The position numbers and the translations under genes are program-made. Below are positions 8,138 through 16,156 of a stretch of DNA of 64,000 nucleotides, one piece after another (position 1 is the first letter of the stretch; each line of letters starts with the position of its first letter). The notes under the pieces were generated by a model. It worked only from the letters and a program-made list of their open reading frames with translations, did not search any database and was not told the DNA's origin. The stretch comes from Ciceribacter ferrooxidans (lineage in GTDB: Bacteria > Pseudomonadota > Alphaproteobacteria > Rhizobiales > Rhizobiaceae), in contig NZ_SDVB01000253.1 of NCBI RefSeq assembly GCF_004137355.1, positions 558,001-622,000 on the forward strand, read 5' to 3'.

Positions 8138-9058
8138 CTATTCCTGCGACCGGCCGATGACGACCGCACCGATGATCAGTGCCGCACCGGCGATCATCCA
8201 CCCCGTCGGAATCTCGTGCAGCCACACATAAGCGCCGATGAGACCGAAGACGGGTACCAGCGTCAGCCAGAGGCCTGCGGCGGCCGGCGAGAGATATCGT
8301 AGGCCGACGAGATAGAGCCAGAAGGCAAGGGCATACTGGATGACGCCCGAGAACGCCGCATAGGCGAGCACCCCGGGTGAAAGCGCAATGAGGGTCTGCC
8401 GTTCCAGACCGGCGCTTTGCACGATCAGAAAGACACCGATTGCGAAGGCCAAGCCGACGATCTGCTGGGCTGAAGCGAGGGTAGCCGCGGGAAAATCTCC
8501 GGTCACCCTTGATGACAACACCACGTAACTTGCGGCAAATAGCGTCGCCAGGACAATCAGACTGTCTCCGGCCGAGCTTGTCTGCCCACGCTCGATGAGT
8601 GCCTCCCCGGATACCAGTAGCAGGCCGACGACTGCGAGCCCGATGCAGCCGATGAGCGCGGGTGACGGGCGTTGGCGCAGAAGCAGCCAGGCGACCAACA
8701 CGATCAACACCGGCTCGGACGCACTGATCACCGATGCGCTGTTGGCGGAGGTGAGCGAAAGGCCGACCAGTCCGATCGTATAGGTGAGCCCCGGTTCAAG
8801 GATGCCGATCAAGGCGGCCTGTCCGATTCCATTCGAGCGGTATCGCCAGGGTGCGTTCGGGATGGCGAGAAGCAGAAGTGCGGCAACGCTGGCCGTCAGT
8901 TGAACCACCAGCAGCGCACTCGATGACATGGTGTCGAGAAGGTCGCGGGACATGACGGTCGCAAAGCCCCAGCAAGCGGCCGATCCGATCATCGCGGAGA
9001 CGGCGATCCAGCGGCGTTTGCCCGCAACCGCGAGCGGGGTTGCAAGCGTTTCGCTCAT
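8138..9058 (-). CDS. EamA/DMT family transporter
   Basis: 306 residues starting MSETLATPLAV at 9058, with GGAGG about 10 bases upstream and an ATGA overlap with the marR stop. Ten hydrophobic segments fall into two repeats of five, the EamA arrangement, with the second repeat ending PAAAGLWLTLVPVFGLIGAYVWLHEIPTG. Family members export amino acids, metabolites or drugs. Coupling to a MarR regulator suggests an inducible exporter; the substrate cannot be read from sequence. It converges with the HWE kinase gene (22 bases between stops). Confidence 0.87.
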   Translation of the reverse strand: MSETLATPLAVAGKRRWIAVSAMIGSAACWGFATVMSRDLLDTMSSSALLVVQLTASVAALLLLAIPNAPWRYRSNGIGQAALIGILEPGLTYTIGLVGLSLTSANSASVISASEPVLIVLVAWLLLRQRPSPALIGCIGLAVVGLLLVSGEALIERGQTSSAGDSLIVLATLFAASYVVLSSRVTGDFPAATLASAQQIVGLAFAIGVFLIVQSAGLERQTLIALSPGVLAYAAFSGVIQYALAFWLYLVGLRYLSPAAAGLWLTLVPVFGLIGAYVWLHEIPTGWMIAGAALIIGAVVIGRSQE

Positions 9059-9567
9059 CCGAACAATTCCTCCCATCGCTCTTCGACCGGGCAGTGCTCG
9101 GGCACACAAGTGTCCTCGTCGCACATCCGGCAATAGCGGTAGCCGTGTTCCTTCTTCGTCAGGAGGCCGCGCAGCATCTTGTCGACACAGTGGCCGAGCA
9201 CCTCCGCCTCCGCGTCGGAAAGATGGGCGAGCGCCCGCTCGAGCACGCGGTCCCGCTGCCGCAAGGCGACGAGCCGGCGCTTGGCTCCTTCCCGCGTGAG
9301 ACGGAGCACCACGGTCCGGGAATCCTGGCCCACCTCGCGCCGGACGAGTTCTTCCTTCTGTAGCCGGTCGACCAGACGTACAGCGCCGCTGTGAGTAAGG
9401 TGCAGGGCCGTTGCCAGTTCGCCGATCTGAACCCCCGGATGGGCGCCGAGCATGATCAGCGCTGCCGCCGTTTCGCCTGTGGTTCTAAGCGCCTCGTCGA
9501 CGGCCTCGCGCATCTCGTCCGCGAGGATGATCGCCAGTGCGCCGAGCATGTTCGATACCTTGGTCAT
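9055..9567 (-). CDS. MarR family transcriptional regulator with cysteine-rich tail
   Basis: 170 residues. The winged-helix core includes IGELATALHLTHSGAVRLVDRLQKEELVRRE, then a wing DSRTVVLRLT, with dimerisation helices at both ends. The last 25 residues contain CRMCDEDTCVPEHCPVE, four closely spaced cysteines that could bind metal or sense oxidants. It is the first gene of a two-gene operon with the DMT exporter and very likely represses it and itself: two short palindromes lie directly upstream of its start codon. Confidence 0.88.
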   Translation of the reverse strand: MTKVSNMLGALAIILADEMREAVDEALRTTGETAAALIMLGAHPGVQIGELATALHLTHSGAVRLVDRLQKEELVRREVGQDSRTVVLRLTREGAKRRLVALRQRDRVLERALAHLSDAEAEVLGHCVDKMLRGLLTKKEHGYRYCRMCDEDTCVPEHCPVEERWEELFG

Positions 9568-9568
9568 C

Positions 9569-9602
9569 TATCAATGATATGTATGTTTTGATCATATATC
9601 AA
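9569..9602 (-). promoter_or_regulatory. Two palindromic candidate MarR operators
   Basis: TATCA-A-TGATA (9569-9579) begins two bases upstream of the marR start codon, and TTGAT-N5-ATCAA (9588-9602) follows. Both match the AT-rich dyads bound by MarR proteins. Placement over the probable leader and promoter supports autorepression. Confidence 0.55.
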
Positions 9603-9766
9603 GCGTTCTCTGACGGTACGGCGAGGAATTGTTATCTCCACCTTAATGCCACGTATATAAGTGATATTCACACCCGCATTGCAGGTGTGTGGCGAAATTG
9701 CTACTTGACGTTTAAAAATATATGAGCAAGTCATCTATATATCCAAGGGGCCTACTGGGGGACGAT

Positions 9767-10870
9767 ATGCTCATTGATCTGGATACATACTCTCGAACAC
9801 TTTCTTTGCACGAATTGCTCGACCATGCCCAAAGGCACGAGCCGGATACGAGTTTCGGTGCCGACATCGATGCCGCCAACGCCGAATTGCTCGACTCGCT
9901 GAAATGCCGTGAAGACCGTTGCGCGGCCTTTCTGAACTGGGCGTCGCGCCACCAGCCATGTCTCTTCGGCAGGCTTGGTGCACGCGGCATGCAGGGCATC
10001 GGTATCGATGTTTGCTGGATCGACGAGGCCGAGATCGCCTGCGGTGACGATCATGTTCGCGACAAGATCCAGAGGGCCAGGCGGGCCTGGAAGGCGAACG
10101 CCGCGGAGGGATTGGCGCACGGTTTCCTGATTATGTTCAACGGCCCGCGTCTCGCGTTCCTTAAGCCGGGTCCGTCACTATTGGCGATCTGCGAGCGGAT
10201 CGCCAATCTCTATCTCGTCGAGCACGCTCCTATCGAGCGGGATGTGATCTACACGGAGTCCCTGCCGCTGCGCGACGGAGGCGTCGCTCTCTTCAAGGCT
10301 GGCATCAATATCTTCTACCCGTCGGCTCATCGTACCCGTAACCATGATCGAAGGGTCCCAGGTGGGCTGATGATCTCGGTCAACAGCCCCGGTCATTGGG
10401 CAAATTCTTTGGTGAAGCGCGGGCTTTCAGGGTCGCTGACGGAGGCGATCGACAGGGTCATGGAGACTGCGATCCGGTCGATCGGCAATGGCGGTATTGG
10501 TCACGGAACCATGCCGAGTTGCAGCTGGCACAATCGTGAAGACGATCCTCGCGCGCTCGAAGAACGGCGGAAGCTGCCGAAGTTGCCGCGTTACGTCCCG
10601 GACGACTATTCGCAGCGCGTCTATGGGGCACTCTATCACACCGACGTGCTGGTGCCGACCGAGGTCACTCTCGACGGAACGATCGATCCCGACATCCCCG
10701 CCTGCGAACATTGGCGGCACCTCATCCTCGACTACATTTCGGAGGCGGAGTGCGCGCCTGGCCACGTCAACTATGCGCTCTTCCACGGGCATCCGATCCT
10801 CGAGGAGGCGATGTTTCACAATCCCTGGCCACCGCGCCGGGCGATCAACGCGCCTCTGGCGGATTATTGA
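9767..10870 (+). CDS. Unrecognised conserved-looking protein
   Basis: 367 residues from ATG 9767; a further in-frame ATG at 9722 sits in AT-rich DNA with no ribosome site, whereas 9767 follows a G-rich stretch. Codon use over the body is typical for the window, so it is a real gene. No signal peptide or membrane helix is seen. Landmarks: FLNWASRHQPCLFGRLGARG (residues about 62-81), FKAGINIFYPSAHRTRNHDRR, a Gly-rich SIGNGGIGHG, and a C-terminal YALFHGHPILEEAMFHNPWPPRR. I do not recognise the family and assign no function. It is monocistronic. Confidence 0.65.
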   Translation: MLIDLDTYSRTLSLHELLDHAQRHEPDTSFGADIDAANAELLDSLKCREDRCAAFLNWASRHQPCLFGRLGARGMQGIGIDVCWIDEAEIACGDDHVRDKIQRARRAWKANAAEGLAHGFLIMFNGPRLAFLKPGPSLLAICERIANLYLVEHAPIERDVIYTESLPLRDGGVALFKAGINIFYPSAHRTRNHDRRVPGGLMISVNSPGHWANSLVKRGLSGSLTEAIDRVMETAIRSIGNGGIGHGTMPSCSWHNREDDPRALEERRKLPKLPRYVPDDYSQRVYGALYHTDVLVPTEVTLDGTIDPDIPACEHWRHLILDYISEAECAPGHVNYALFHGHPILEEAMFHNPWPPRRAINAPLADY

Positions 10871-10900
10871 GACGAGGGCGTCACCGCGGGGTGATGGCGA

Positions 10901-11158
10901 TCACGATGCCGCTGCCCGGGCGCGGGCGGCATCGAGCACCGCCCGCACTTCGTCGGCCATCACCGCCTCCCGGGCATACCCGGCCGACGGCGTGAGCCCC
11001 GGGTCTTCCGCGCCGTCGAGCGGCATGTCCTCCTGCTCAAGGTAGCGGATGATCTGCGCTCCGGCCGGCTCCTTCATCAATAAGGAAAGGATAGTGACCA
11101 GAAGCTCGCGATGGGCGTTAAGACGCCCTTCGATATCCTGCCGTGTCAGTTCTTTCAT
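10901..11158 (-). CDS. Small hypothetical protein
   Basis: 85 residues, starting MKELTRQDIEGRLNAHRELL, mostly helical and acidic in the middle (EQEDMPLDGAEDPG). GGAG lies about 12 bases upstream of the ATG. It contains no membrane segment. It is divergent from the small lipoprotein gene. The helical N-terminus with repeated leucines could mediate dimerisation, but no family is recognised. Confidence 0.6.
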   Translation of the reverse strand: MKELTRQDIEGRLNAHRELLVTILSLLMKEPAGAQIIRYLEQEDMPLDGAEDPGLTPSAGYAREAVMADEVRAVLDAARARAAAS

Positions 11159-11202
11159 GGCTCTTGCGGTCTCCTACACCAATTCGTTGCTTTGCCGCAG
11201 AA

Positions 11203-11228
11203 GGAACAAATTGCGAGGGCAATGATTT
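11203..11228 (+). promoter_or_regulatory. Candidate RpoE2/EcfG promoter ahead of the lipoprotein and ku
   Basis: GGAAC (11203-11207), then exactly 18 bases, then TTT (11226-11228), matches the rhizobial general stress consensus GGAAC-N18-19-TT. The lipoprotein ATG is 28 bases downstream of the -10, and the ku gene follows the lipoprotein by 76 bases. Confidence 0.6.
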
Positions 11229-11255
11229 CACGTGTTGAACGGAGTATCAACGACC

Positions 11256-11474
11256 ATGAAGAAGACGATAATTCTTGCCTTCGGACTCGCATTCCTCGCC
11301 GCTTGCAGCGACGAGAACAAACAGTCGACGACGACCGAACAGGCGCCTGCGACTGAGCAGACGGCTCCGGCCGCACCGGCAGCACCGGCCGCCCCTGCCG
11401 ACCAGACTACCACTCCGCCGCCATCGACTGGCACTGATGGTCAGACCCAGGGCCAGCCAACGCCCAGCAAGTAA
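11256..11474 (+). CDS. Small Pro/Ala-rich lipoprotein
   Basis: 72 residues from ATG 11256. MKKTIILAFGLAFLAAC is a lipoprotein signal peptide with lipobox LAAC (lipidated Cys17). The mature part is low complexity: Gln/Thr, then APAAPAAPAAPA repeats and Thr/Pro/Gly. It would be membrane anchored in the periplasm or outer membrane, with no enzymatic domain. The longer frame starting at 11232 would spoil the signal peptide. A stress-type promoter candidate lies just upstream, so it may be a stress envelope lipoprotein. Confidence 0.75.
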   Translation: MKKTIILAFGLAFLAACSDENKQSTTTEQAPATEQTAPAAPAAPAAPADQTTTPPPSTGTDGQTQGQPTPSK

Positions 11475-11504
11475 TGTCCTTCCTGTTTCTTGGAAAGACT
11501 GACT

Positions 11505-11530
11505 CCCGTCGCCTCCATCAGGGCGACGGG
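11505..11530 (+). terminator. Hairpin between the lipoprotein and ku genes
   Basis: CCCGTCGCC (11505-11513) pairs perfectly with GGCGACGGG (11522-11530) across an 8-base loop. There is no T run after it, so it may be a weak terminator, an attenuator or a leader structure 20 bases before ku. Confidence 0.4.
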
Positions 11531-11550
11531 AACCCACGGAAGGGGATCAC

Positions 11551-12360
11551 ATGCCCCAGCAGCGCGCTTTCTGGAAAGGCTACCTCAAGCTTTCGCTCGT
11601 GACCTGTCGGGTGACGATGACGCCGGCGGTCACGGCCGCGGCCAAGCTGCGTTTCCGGAATGTCGACCGTCGTACCGGCCACCAGGTCGTCAGCGAATAT
11701 GTCGATGCGGAGAACGGCAAGCCAGTCGAGGAGGAGGATCAGCTGAAGGGCTTTCCGCGCGGCGAGGGCGACTACGTCCTTTTCGAGGATGAGGAACTTG
11801 ATGATGTCGCGCTGGAAAGTACACGGACGATCGACATCGAACAGTTCGTGCCGGCCTCGTCCATCGGCTGGATCTGGTATGACAAGCCGCACTACCTCGC
11901 GCCCGCCGATGAGGTGAGCGAGGAAGCGTTCTCCGTGATCCGCGAGGCAACGGCGAAGACCGGAACGGCGGGGATCGCTCGCCTCGTTCTCAATAGGCGG
12001 GAGCATCCCGTACTTCTGCTGCCGCGGGGCAAGGGCATGATCGTCTGGACGCTGCGTTTCGGCGACGAAGTGCGCGATGCGGAGAACCTGTTCTCCGCCG
12101 CCGGCAAGGCGAAGCCGTCGGGGAAAGCCCTGTCGATGATGCGCAAGGTGATCGCCGAGCGGATGGAAAAATGGAGCCCCGAGATGGTGACCGACCCCGT
12201 GGAGGCACGTCTGCACGACATCATCCGTGCGCGTCGGAAGGGAAAAAAGAAAGCGCCGCAGCCGCAGAAGAGGGAGCCGGCGCCGGAAAGCAACGTCATC
12301 GACATCATGAGCGCCCTGCGCAAGAGCCTCTCATCCGAGCGCCGCTCCCCGCGCCGCTGA
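11551..12360 (+). CDS. ku: Non-homologous end joining protein Ku
   Basis: 269 residues with the bacterial Ku core: start region RAFWKGYLKLSLVTCRV, then IDIEQFVP, a YDKPHYLAPAD segment, and LVLNRREHPVLLLPRGKGMIVWTLRF. The C-terminal tail from about 220 is basic (RARRKGKKKAPQ...), used in other bacteria for DNA binding and LigD contact. AAGGGG precedes the ATG. Ku forms a ring on double-strand ends and recruits LigD, which is encoded convergently downstream. A second Ku is encoded with ligD; heterodimers of two Ku proteins are known for Sinorhizobium. Confidence 0.95.
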   Translation: MPQQRAFWKGYLKLSLVTCRVTMTPAVTAAAKLRFRNVDRRTGHQVVSEYVDAENGKPVEEEDQLKGFPRGEGDYVLFEDEELDDVALESTRTIDIEQFVPASSIGWIWYDKPHYLAPADEVSEEAFSVIREATAKTGTAGIARLVLNRREHPVLLLPRGKGMIVWTLRFGDEVRDAENLFSAAGKAKPSGKALSMMRKVIAERMEKWSPEMVTDPVEARLHDIIRARRKGKKKAPQPQKREPAPESNVIDIMSALRKSLSSERRSPRR

Positions 12361-12410
12361 CGCGCACGATCACCCGGGGTCGCATTCTCCATGCGGGGAC
12401 CGACGGGACC

Positions 12411-14915
12411 TTAGCGCCGACGCGCCGGCTCTACGGGTTTGAGCACGGCCTCGGCGGCGCGGAAATCCTTCCACGGATCGGCAGAAAGTTGCGAGAGGCG
12501 CGCCGATGCATTGTTGACGGTGAAATGGGCCGGACCGATGGCCGGCGTCAGTTCCTCCCAGTCGAGCGGCATCGACACGGGGGCGCCTTCGCGGGCACGG
12601 GAAGAATAGGGGGCGACGGCCGTGGCGCCCCGACCGTTGCGCAGGTAATCGACCAGGATCTTGCCCTTGCGCTTCGCCTTGGAGACCGTCGCGACGTAGT
12701 TCTCCGGCGAATCCGCCGCCATGGCCTCCGCGACCGCCTTCATGGCCGCCTTCACGTCGGGCCACTCGGTCTTCGGTTTCAGCGGTGCGACGATGTGCAG
12801 GCCCTTGCCGCCCGACGTCTTGACGAAGCCGGTGAGACCGATGTCGGCGAAGCGCGCGCGCACCTCTCGCGCCGCCTCGATGACGCGCTCCCAGGAGACG
12901 TCCGGGCCCGGATCGAGGTCCATGTTCACCATGTCCGGCTTTTCCCACGCGTCGAGCGTCGATCCCCAGGGGTGGATTTCCAGGACGCCGCCCTGTACCA
13001 GCCCGAGCAGCCCGTCGAGATCCTCGATGGCAACGTAGTGCTCGTCGCCGCTTTCCTTCGGATCGTCGACCTGCCGGATCTCCTTGCGCATGCCGCGCCA
13101 CACGTGTTTCTGGAAGAAGCAGGAGCCGGAGATGCCTTCCGGGCATCGCAGAAGCGCCAGTGGACGATGGACGATGAAGGGCGCCATAAAGGGCCAGACT
13201 TGCAGGTAGTAGTCGGCGAGGCCGGCCTTGGTGACGCCAGCCTCCGGCCAATAGATGCGGTCGGCATGGGTGAGTGCCACGCTGCGCTTGGGCGGCGTAT
13301 CCTTCGCGTTCTCGGCTGTCGTTTCCTGCACCACCTCGCGCGCCGCCTTGTCTTCCCGCAGACCGCGGAAGGAAGCATGCCGCAGATGGGCATCCGCCGT
13401 CCAGCCGCGGAACTCGATTTCGGCGACGAGCTCCGGCCGCACGAAGACGACATCGCGGCGTTCCGTCGCGGAGAGACGTCCCGTGAAAGGCGACTCCTCC
13501 TGCTGGAGGGCACTCAAGGTGCGGTAGAGCTGCTTGGCCACGGTGGCGCTGTAGCCGGTGCCGACGCGGCCGGCATGGGAGAGACGGCCCTTCTCGTCGT
13601 AGTGCCCCATGACCAGCGATCCGATCGCCCCTCGGGTAACCGAGGAGGGGACGTAGCCGCCGATCACGAGCTCCTGACGTGCCGAGCACTTCGATTTGAC
13701 CCAGTCGCGCCCGCGTCCCGACCGATAGGGGGCATCCGCACGCTTCGAGACGATGCCCTCCAGGCTGAGCCGGCAGGCATGACGCAGCACCATCTCGCCG
13801 CTCTCGGCGAAGTCCTCGCTGTAGCGCAAGGTCTGGGCATCGGCAGGAAGCACCAGCCGCAGCAGCGACTTGCGGTCCGTGAGCTTTGCGCCCCGGAGAT
13901 CCGCGCCGTCGAGATAGAGGAGGTCGAAGAGATAGAGGAGAAAGCGGTCGGAGCGACCTTCGCTCAGATCGGCCTGGAGCTGCGAGAAGCTGCTTGCGCC
14001 GGCCTGGCCCTCGACCACTACCTCCCCGTCCAGGATTGCGCTTTTCACGGGAAGCGCCTCGAGCTCGGCGACAAGAGGCCGTCCGAAGCGGTCGGTCCAG
14101 TCGAGGCCGCTGCGCGTCAGCAGTCGCACCTTGCCGCCTTCGAACCTCGCCTGCAGGCGATAGCCGTCGAACTTCACCTCATGAAGCCAGTGTTTGCCCT
14201 TCGGCGCTGCCTTGACAAGGGTTGCAAGCTCGGGATCGATGAAGTCGGGTATGGGGGCCTTCCGCGATCCCTTGACCGCCGCTGGATCGATCACCGCCTC
14301 CGCTGCCGCCTGCACGTTCTTTCCCTTGCCGCGCGCCTTCGATGGTTTCCCGGGCGGGTCTCCGGCCCCATCGACATCGCGGCCGGAGACCACTGACAGC
14401 GGTTGTTCCTCGATGATGTCCGGATCGCTTTCCTCGCGCGCAGCTTCGTCCTCGCCCTTGATGAGCAGCCAGTTCTCGCGCTTTTCGCCGTTGGCGGCCA
14501 TGCGGACGAGGTGCCATCGGCCGCTGAGCTTCTCCCCGTCGAGCTCGAATTCGAGATGGCCCTTGCGATAGGCCTTGTGCATGTCGCCGAGCGGTTGCCA
14601 TGTCCCGCGGTCCCAGATGATGACATTGCCGGCGCCGTAATGCCCCTTCGGGATGCTGCCTTCGAACCCGCCGTATTCGATCGGATGATCCTCGACATGA
14701 ACGGCGAGTCGCTTCTCCCCCGGCACGAGGCTTGGGCCGCGGGTGACGGCCCAGCTCTTGAGGACACCGTCCATCTCCAGGCGGAAGTCGTAATGCAGGC
14801 GCCGGGCGGCGTGTTTCTGGATCACGAAGCTGTTGCCGGAGACGGCGCGCTCGCCTCCCCGTGGTTCGGGAGACCCGTGGAAATTCCGTTTCTTGCGATA
14901 GGTCTGCAGGGACAC
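12411..14915 (-). CDS. ligD: ATP-dependent DNA ligase LigD (phosphoesterase-ligase-polymerase)
   Basis: 834 residues from GTG 14915, chosen because it starts 4 bases after the upstream ku stop and after GGCAGG; an ATG at 15005 would overlap ku by 86 bases. Domains in order: 3'-phosphoesterase (about 20-180, with HYDFRLE at 41 and HVEDHP at 73), ligase with nucleotidyl lysine in EVKFDGYR (K248) and GVVSKR-like EGIVSKR, an OB-fold, then a primase-like polymerase (about 550-834, with DLDPGPDVSWE and FVKTSGGKGLH). This order is the usual proteobacterial one. It performs end processing, fill-in and sealing in NHEJ with Ku. Confidence 0.94.
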   Translation of the reverse strand: MSLQTYRKKRNFHGSPEPRGGERAVSGNSFVIQKHAARRLHYDFRLEMDGVLKSWAVTRGPSLVPGEKRLAVHVEDHPIEYGGFEGSIPKGHYGAGNVIIWDRGTWQPLGDMHKAYRKGHLEFELDGEKLSGRWHLVRMAANGEKRENWLLIKGEDEAAREESDPDIIEEQPLSVVSGRDVDGAGDPPGKPSKARGKGKNVQAAAEAVIDPAAVKGSRKAPIPDFIDPELATLVKAAPKGKHWLHEVKFDGYRLQARFEGGKVRLLTRSGLDWTDRFGRPLVAELEALPVKSAILDGEVVVEGQAGASSFSQLQADLSEGRSDRFLLYLFDLLYLDGADLRGAKLTDRKSLLRLVLPADAQTLRYSEDFAESGEMVLRHACRLSLEGIVSKRADAPYRSGRGRDWVKSKCSARQELVIGGYVPSSVTRGAIGSLVMGHYDEKGRLSHAGRVGTGYSATVAKQLYRTLSALQQEESPFTGRLSATERRDVVFVRPELVAEIEFRGWTADAHLRHASFRGLREDKAAREVVQETTAENAKDTPPKRSVALTHADRIYWPEAGVTKAGLADYYLQVWPFMAPFIVHRPLALLRCPEGISGSCFFQKHVWRGMRKEIRQVDDPKESGDEHYVAIEDLDGLLGLVQGGVLEIHPWGSTLDAWEKPDMVNMDLDPGPDVSWERVIEAAREVRARFADIGLTGFVKTSGGKGLHIVAPLKPKTEWPDVKAAMKAVAEAMAADSPENYVATVSKAKRKGKILVDYLRNGRGATAVAPYSSRAREGAPVSMPLDWEELTPAIGPAHFTVNNASARLSQLSADPWKDFRAAEAVLKPVEPARRR

Positions 14916-14919
14916 GGGA

Positions 14920-15765
14920 TCAGCCTGCCTTTCTGCGCTGCCCGGCCTCGCGTCCGGTGGCTTTCGTCTTGCCGCGTTTCCTGTCCGCATGCTCGGCCCC
15001 TGCACTGCGCCGCAATGCTTCCATCAGGTCGGTGACCTTCCCCGTCTCGACCTTTCGGAGCTTCTTCGGCCGGCGACCGGCGAGTTTCGCCTTGACGAGT
15101 TCGGCAACCGCCTGTTCGTAGCGGTCGTCGAACGCGGAGGGCTCGAACCGTCCCATCTTCGTCTCGATGATGTGGCGGGCGAGATCGAGCATCTCTCCCG
15201 AAACGCGGATGTCGGAAATCTCCTCGAAGATCTCCGTGTCGCTACGGACCTCATAGTCGAAATTGAGGGTGGTTGCGATCATGCCTTCCCCATGCGGCCG
15301 AACGAGCAGCGTCCGCACCCGCCGGAAGAGCACGGTCCGCGCGAGACCGGCCACCTTCTCCTCCTCCATGGCGTCGCGGATGAGCGCATAGGCATCCGCG
15401 GCATCCTCGTCGGCCGGTGCCACGAAATAGGGCCTTTCGAAGAAGGTCGTGTCGACGTCGTTGCAGGCGATGAATGCCTGCATCTCCAGACGCTTGTCGC
15501 TCTCCGGCACCGCGGCCTTGACCTCCTCCGGATCGAGGATCACGAAGTCTCCGTCCGGCGTCTCATAGCCCTTGACGATATCCTCGTCCTCGACCGGCTT
15601 GCCGTTTTCGCCGTCGACAAACCGCCGGCGCACGCGGTGGCCGGTCTCACGATTGATGATATGGAAAGATATGCGCTCTCCTTCGGACGCAGCGCCGTGG
15701 AGCGTCACCGAGCAAATCAGTTCCCCGACCGAAAGATGGCCTCTCCAGATCGCGCGTGCCGCCAA
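14920..15765 (-). CDS. ku: Non-homologous end joining protein Ku (second copy)
   Basis: 281 residues from TTG 15765, placed 7 bases after GGAGG and giving the family start (AARAIWRGHLSVGELICSV); the open frame extends 44 codons upstream without a ribosome site. The Ku core shows FHIINRETGHRVRRRFVDGENGKPVEDEDIVKGYE style residues and LFRRVRTLLVRPHGEGM. The tail from about 225 is strongly basic (KLAGRRPKKLRKVE, then DRKRGKTKATGREAGQRRKAG). It precedes ligD by 4 bases, so Ku and LigD are coexpressed. A stress-type promoter candidate lies 28-53 bases upstream. Confidence 0.94.
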   Translation of the reverse strand: MAARAIWRGHLSVGELICSVTLHGAASEGERISFHIINRETGHRVRRRFVDGENGKPVEDEDIVKGYETPDGDFVILDPEEVKAAVPESDKRLEMQAFIACNDVDTTFFERPYFVAPADEDAADAYALIRDAMEEEKVAGLARTVLFRRVRTLLVRPHGEGMIATTLNFDYEVRSDTEIFEEISDIRVSGEMLDLARHIIETKMGRFEPSAFDDRYEQAVAELVKAKLAGRRPKKLRKVETGKVTDLMEALRRSAGAEHADRKRGKTKATGREAGQRRKAG

Positions 15766-16156
15766 GACAAATCCTCCGTCTCGATAGGGGCGAAATGCAG
15801 GTTTGCCGCTTTTGTTCCTGCCCGAGCCGCATCCGCTCCGGGGTCGACGGGAAGGCGGTTTCCGCCGGAAGGACTTTGTTAACCTTAGAGCAACCAATTA
15901 ACCATAAAGATTGGAGGATACGTCGGAATGGGATTCCGCCGGCCGTGAATCCCTTCGAGGCATGACGCCAGCCCGTCGTACCGGTCTCGGTCCGGTATGT
16001 CTTTTTCATTGAAGCAGTTCAGGGAACAGTCTTCGGTGGCTGCCGGGCGAGAGCCCGCTCTTCCGCGACGTGGCGTGAGTCCGCAGATACGCAAGACATC
16101 CCGGGACCATTTCAGCCCGTCCGGCTCCACGCCGGACCTCAGTGAGGAACATTGTC
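15766..16156. other. Divergent intergenic region between ku-ligD and the che operon
   Basis: About 390 bases without a supported gene. It holds the stress-type promoter candidate for ku on the minus strand and an AT-rich stretch around 15875-15915 (TTAACC repeats) that could be a promoter region. The che operon promoter must lie here, but no convincing -35/-10 pair was found. Short open frames here have no ribosome sites or coding character. Confidence 0.5.
15793..15818 (-). promoter_or_regulatory. Candidate RpoE2/EcfG promoter of ku-ligD
   Basis: On the minus strand GGAAC (15818-15814) is followed by exactly 18 bases and TTT (15795-15793), a full match to GGAAC-N18-19-TT, with the same GGAACAAA context as the site at 11203. 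The ku TTG start is 28 bases downstream. Confidence 0.6.

Noticed and set aside
12171-14396. Plus-strand open frame of 741 codons
   Set aside because: Antisense to ligD and starting within ku; no domain or ribosome site.
14916-15005. Upstream ATG for LigD at 15005
   Set aside because: It would overlap the ku gene by 86 bases and add residues unlike LigD; GTG 14915 lies right after the ku stop with a ribosome site.
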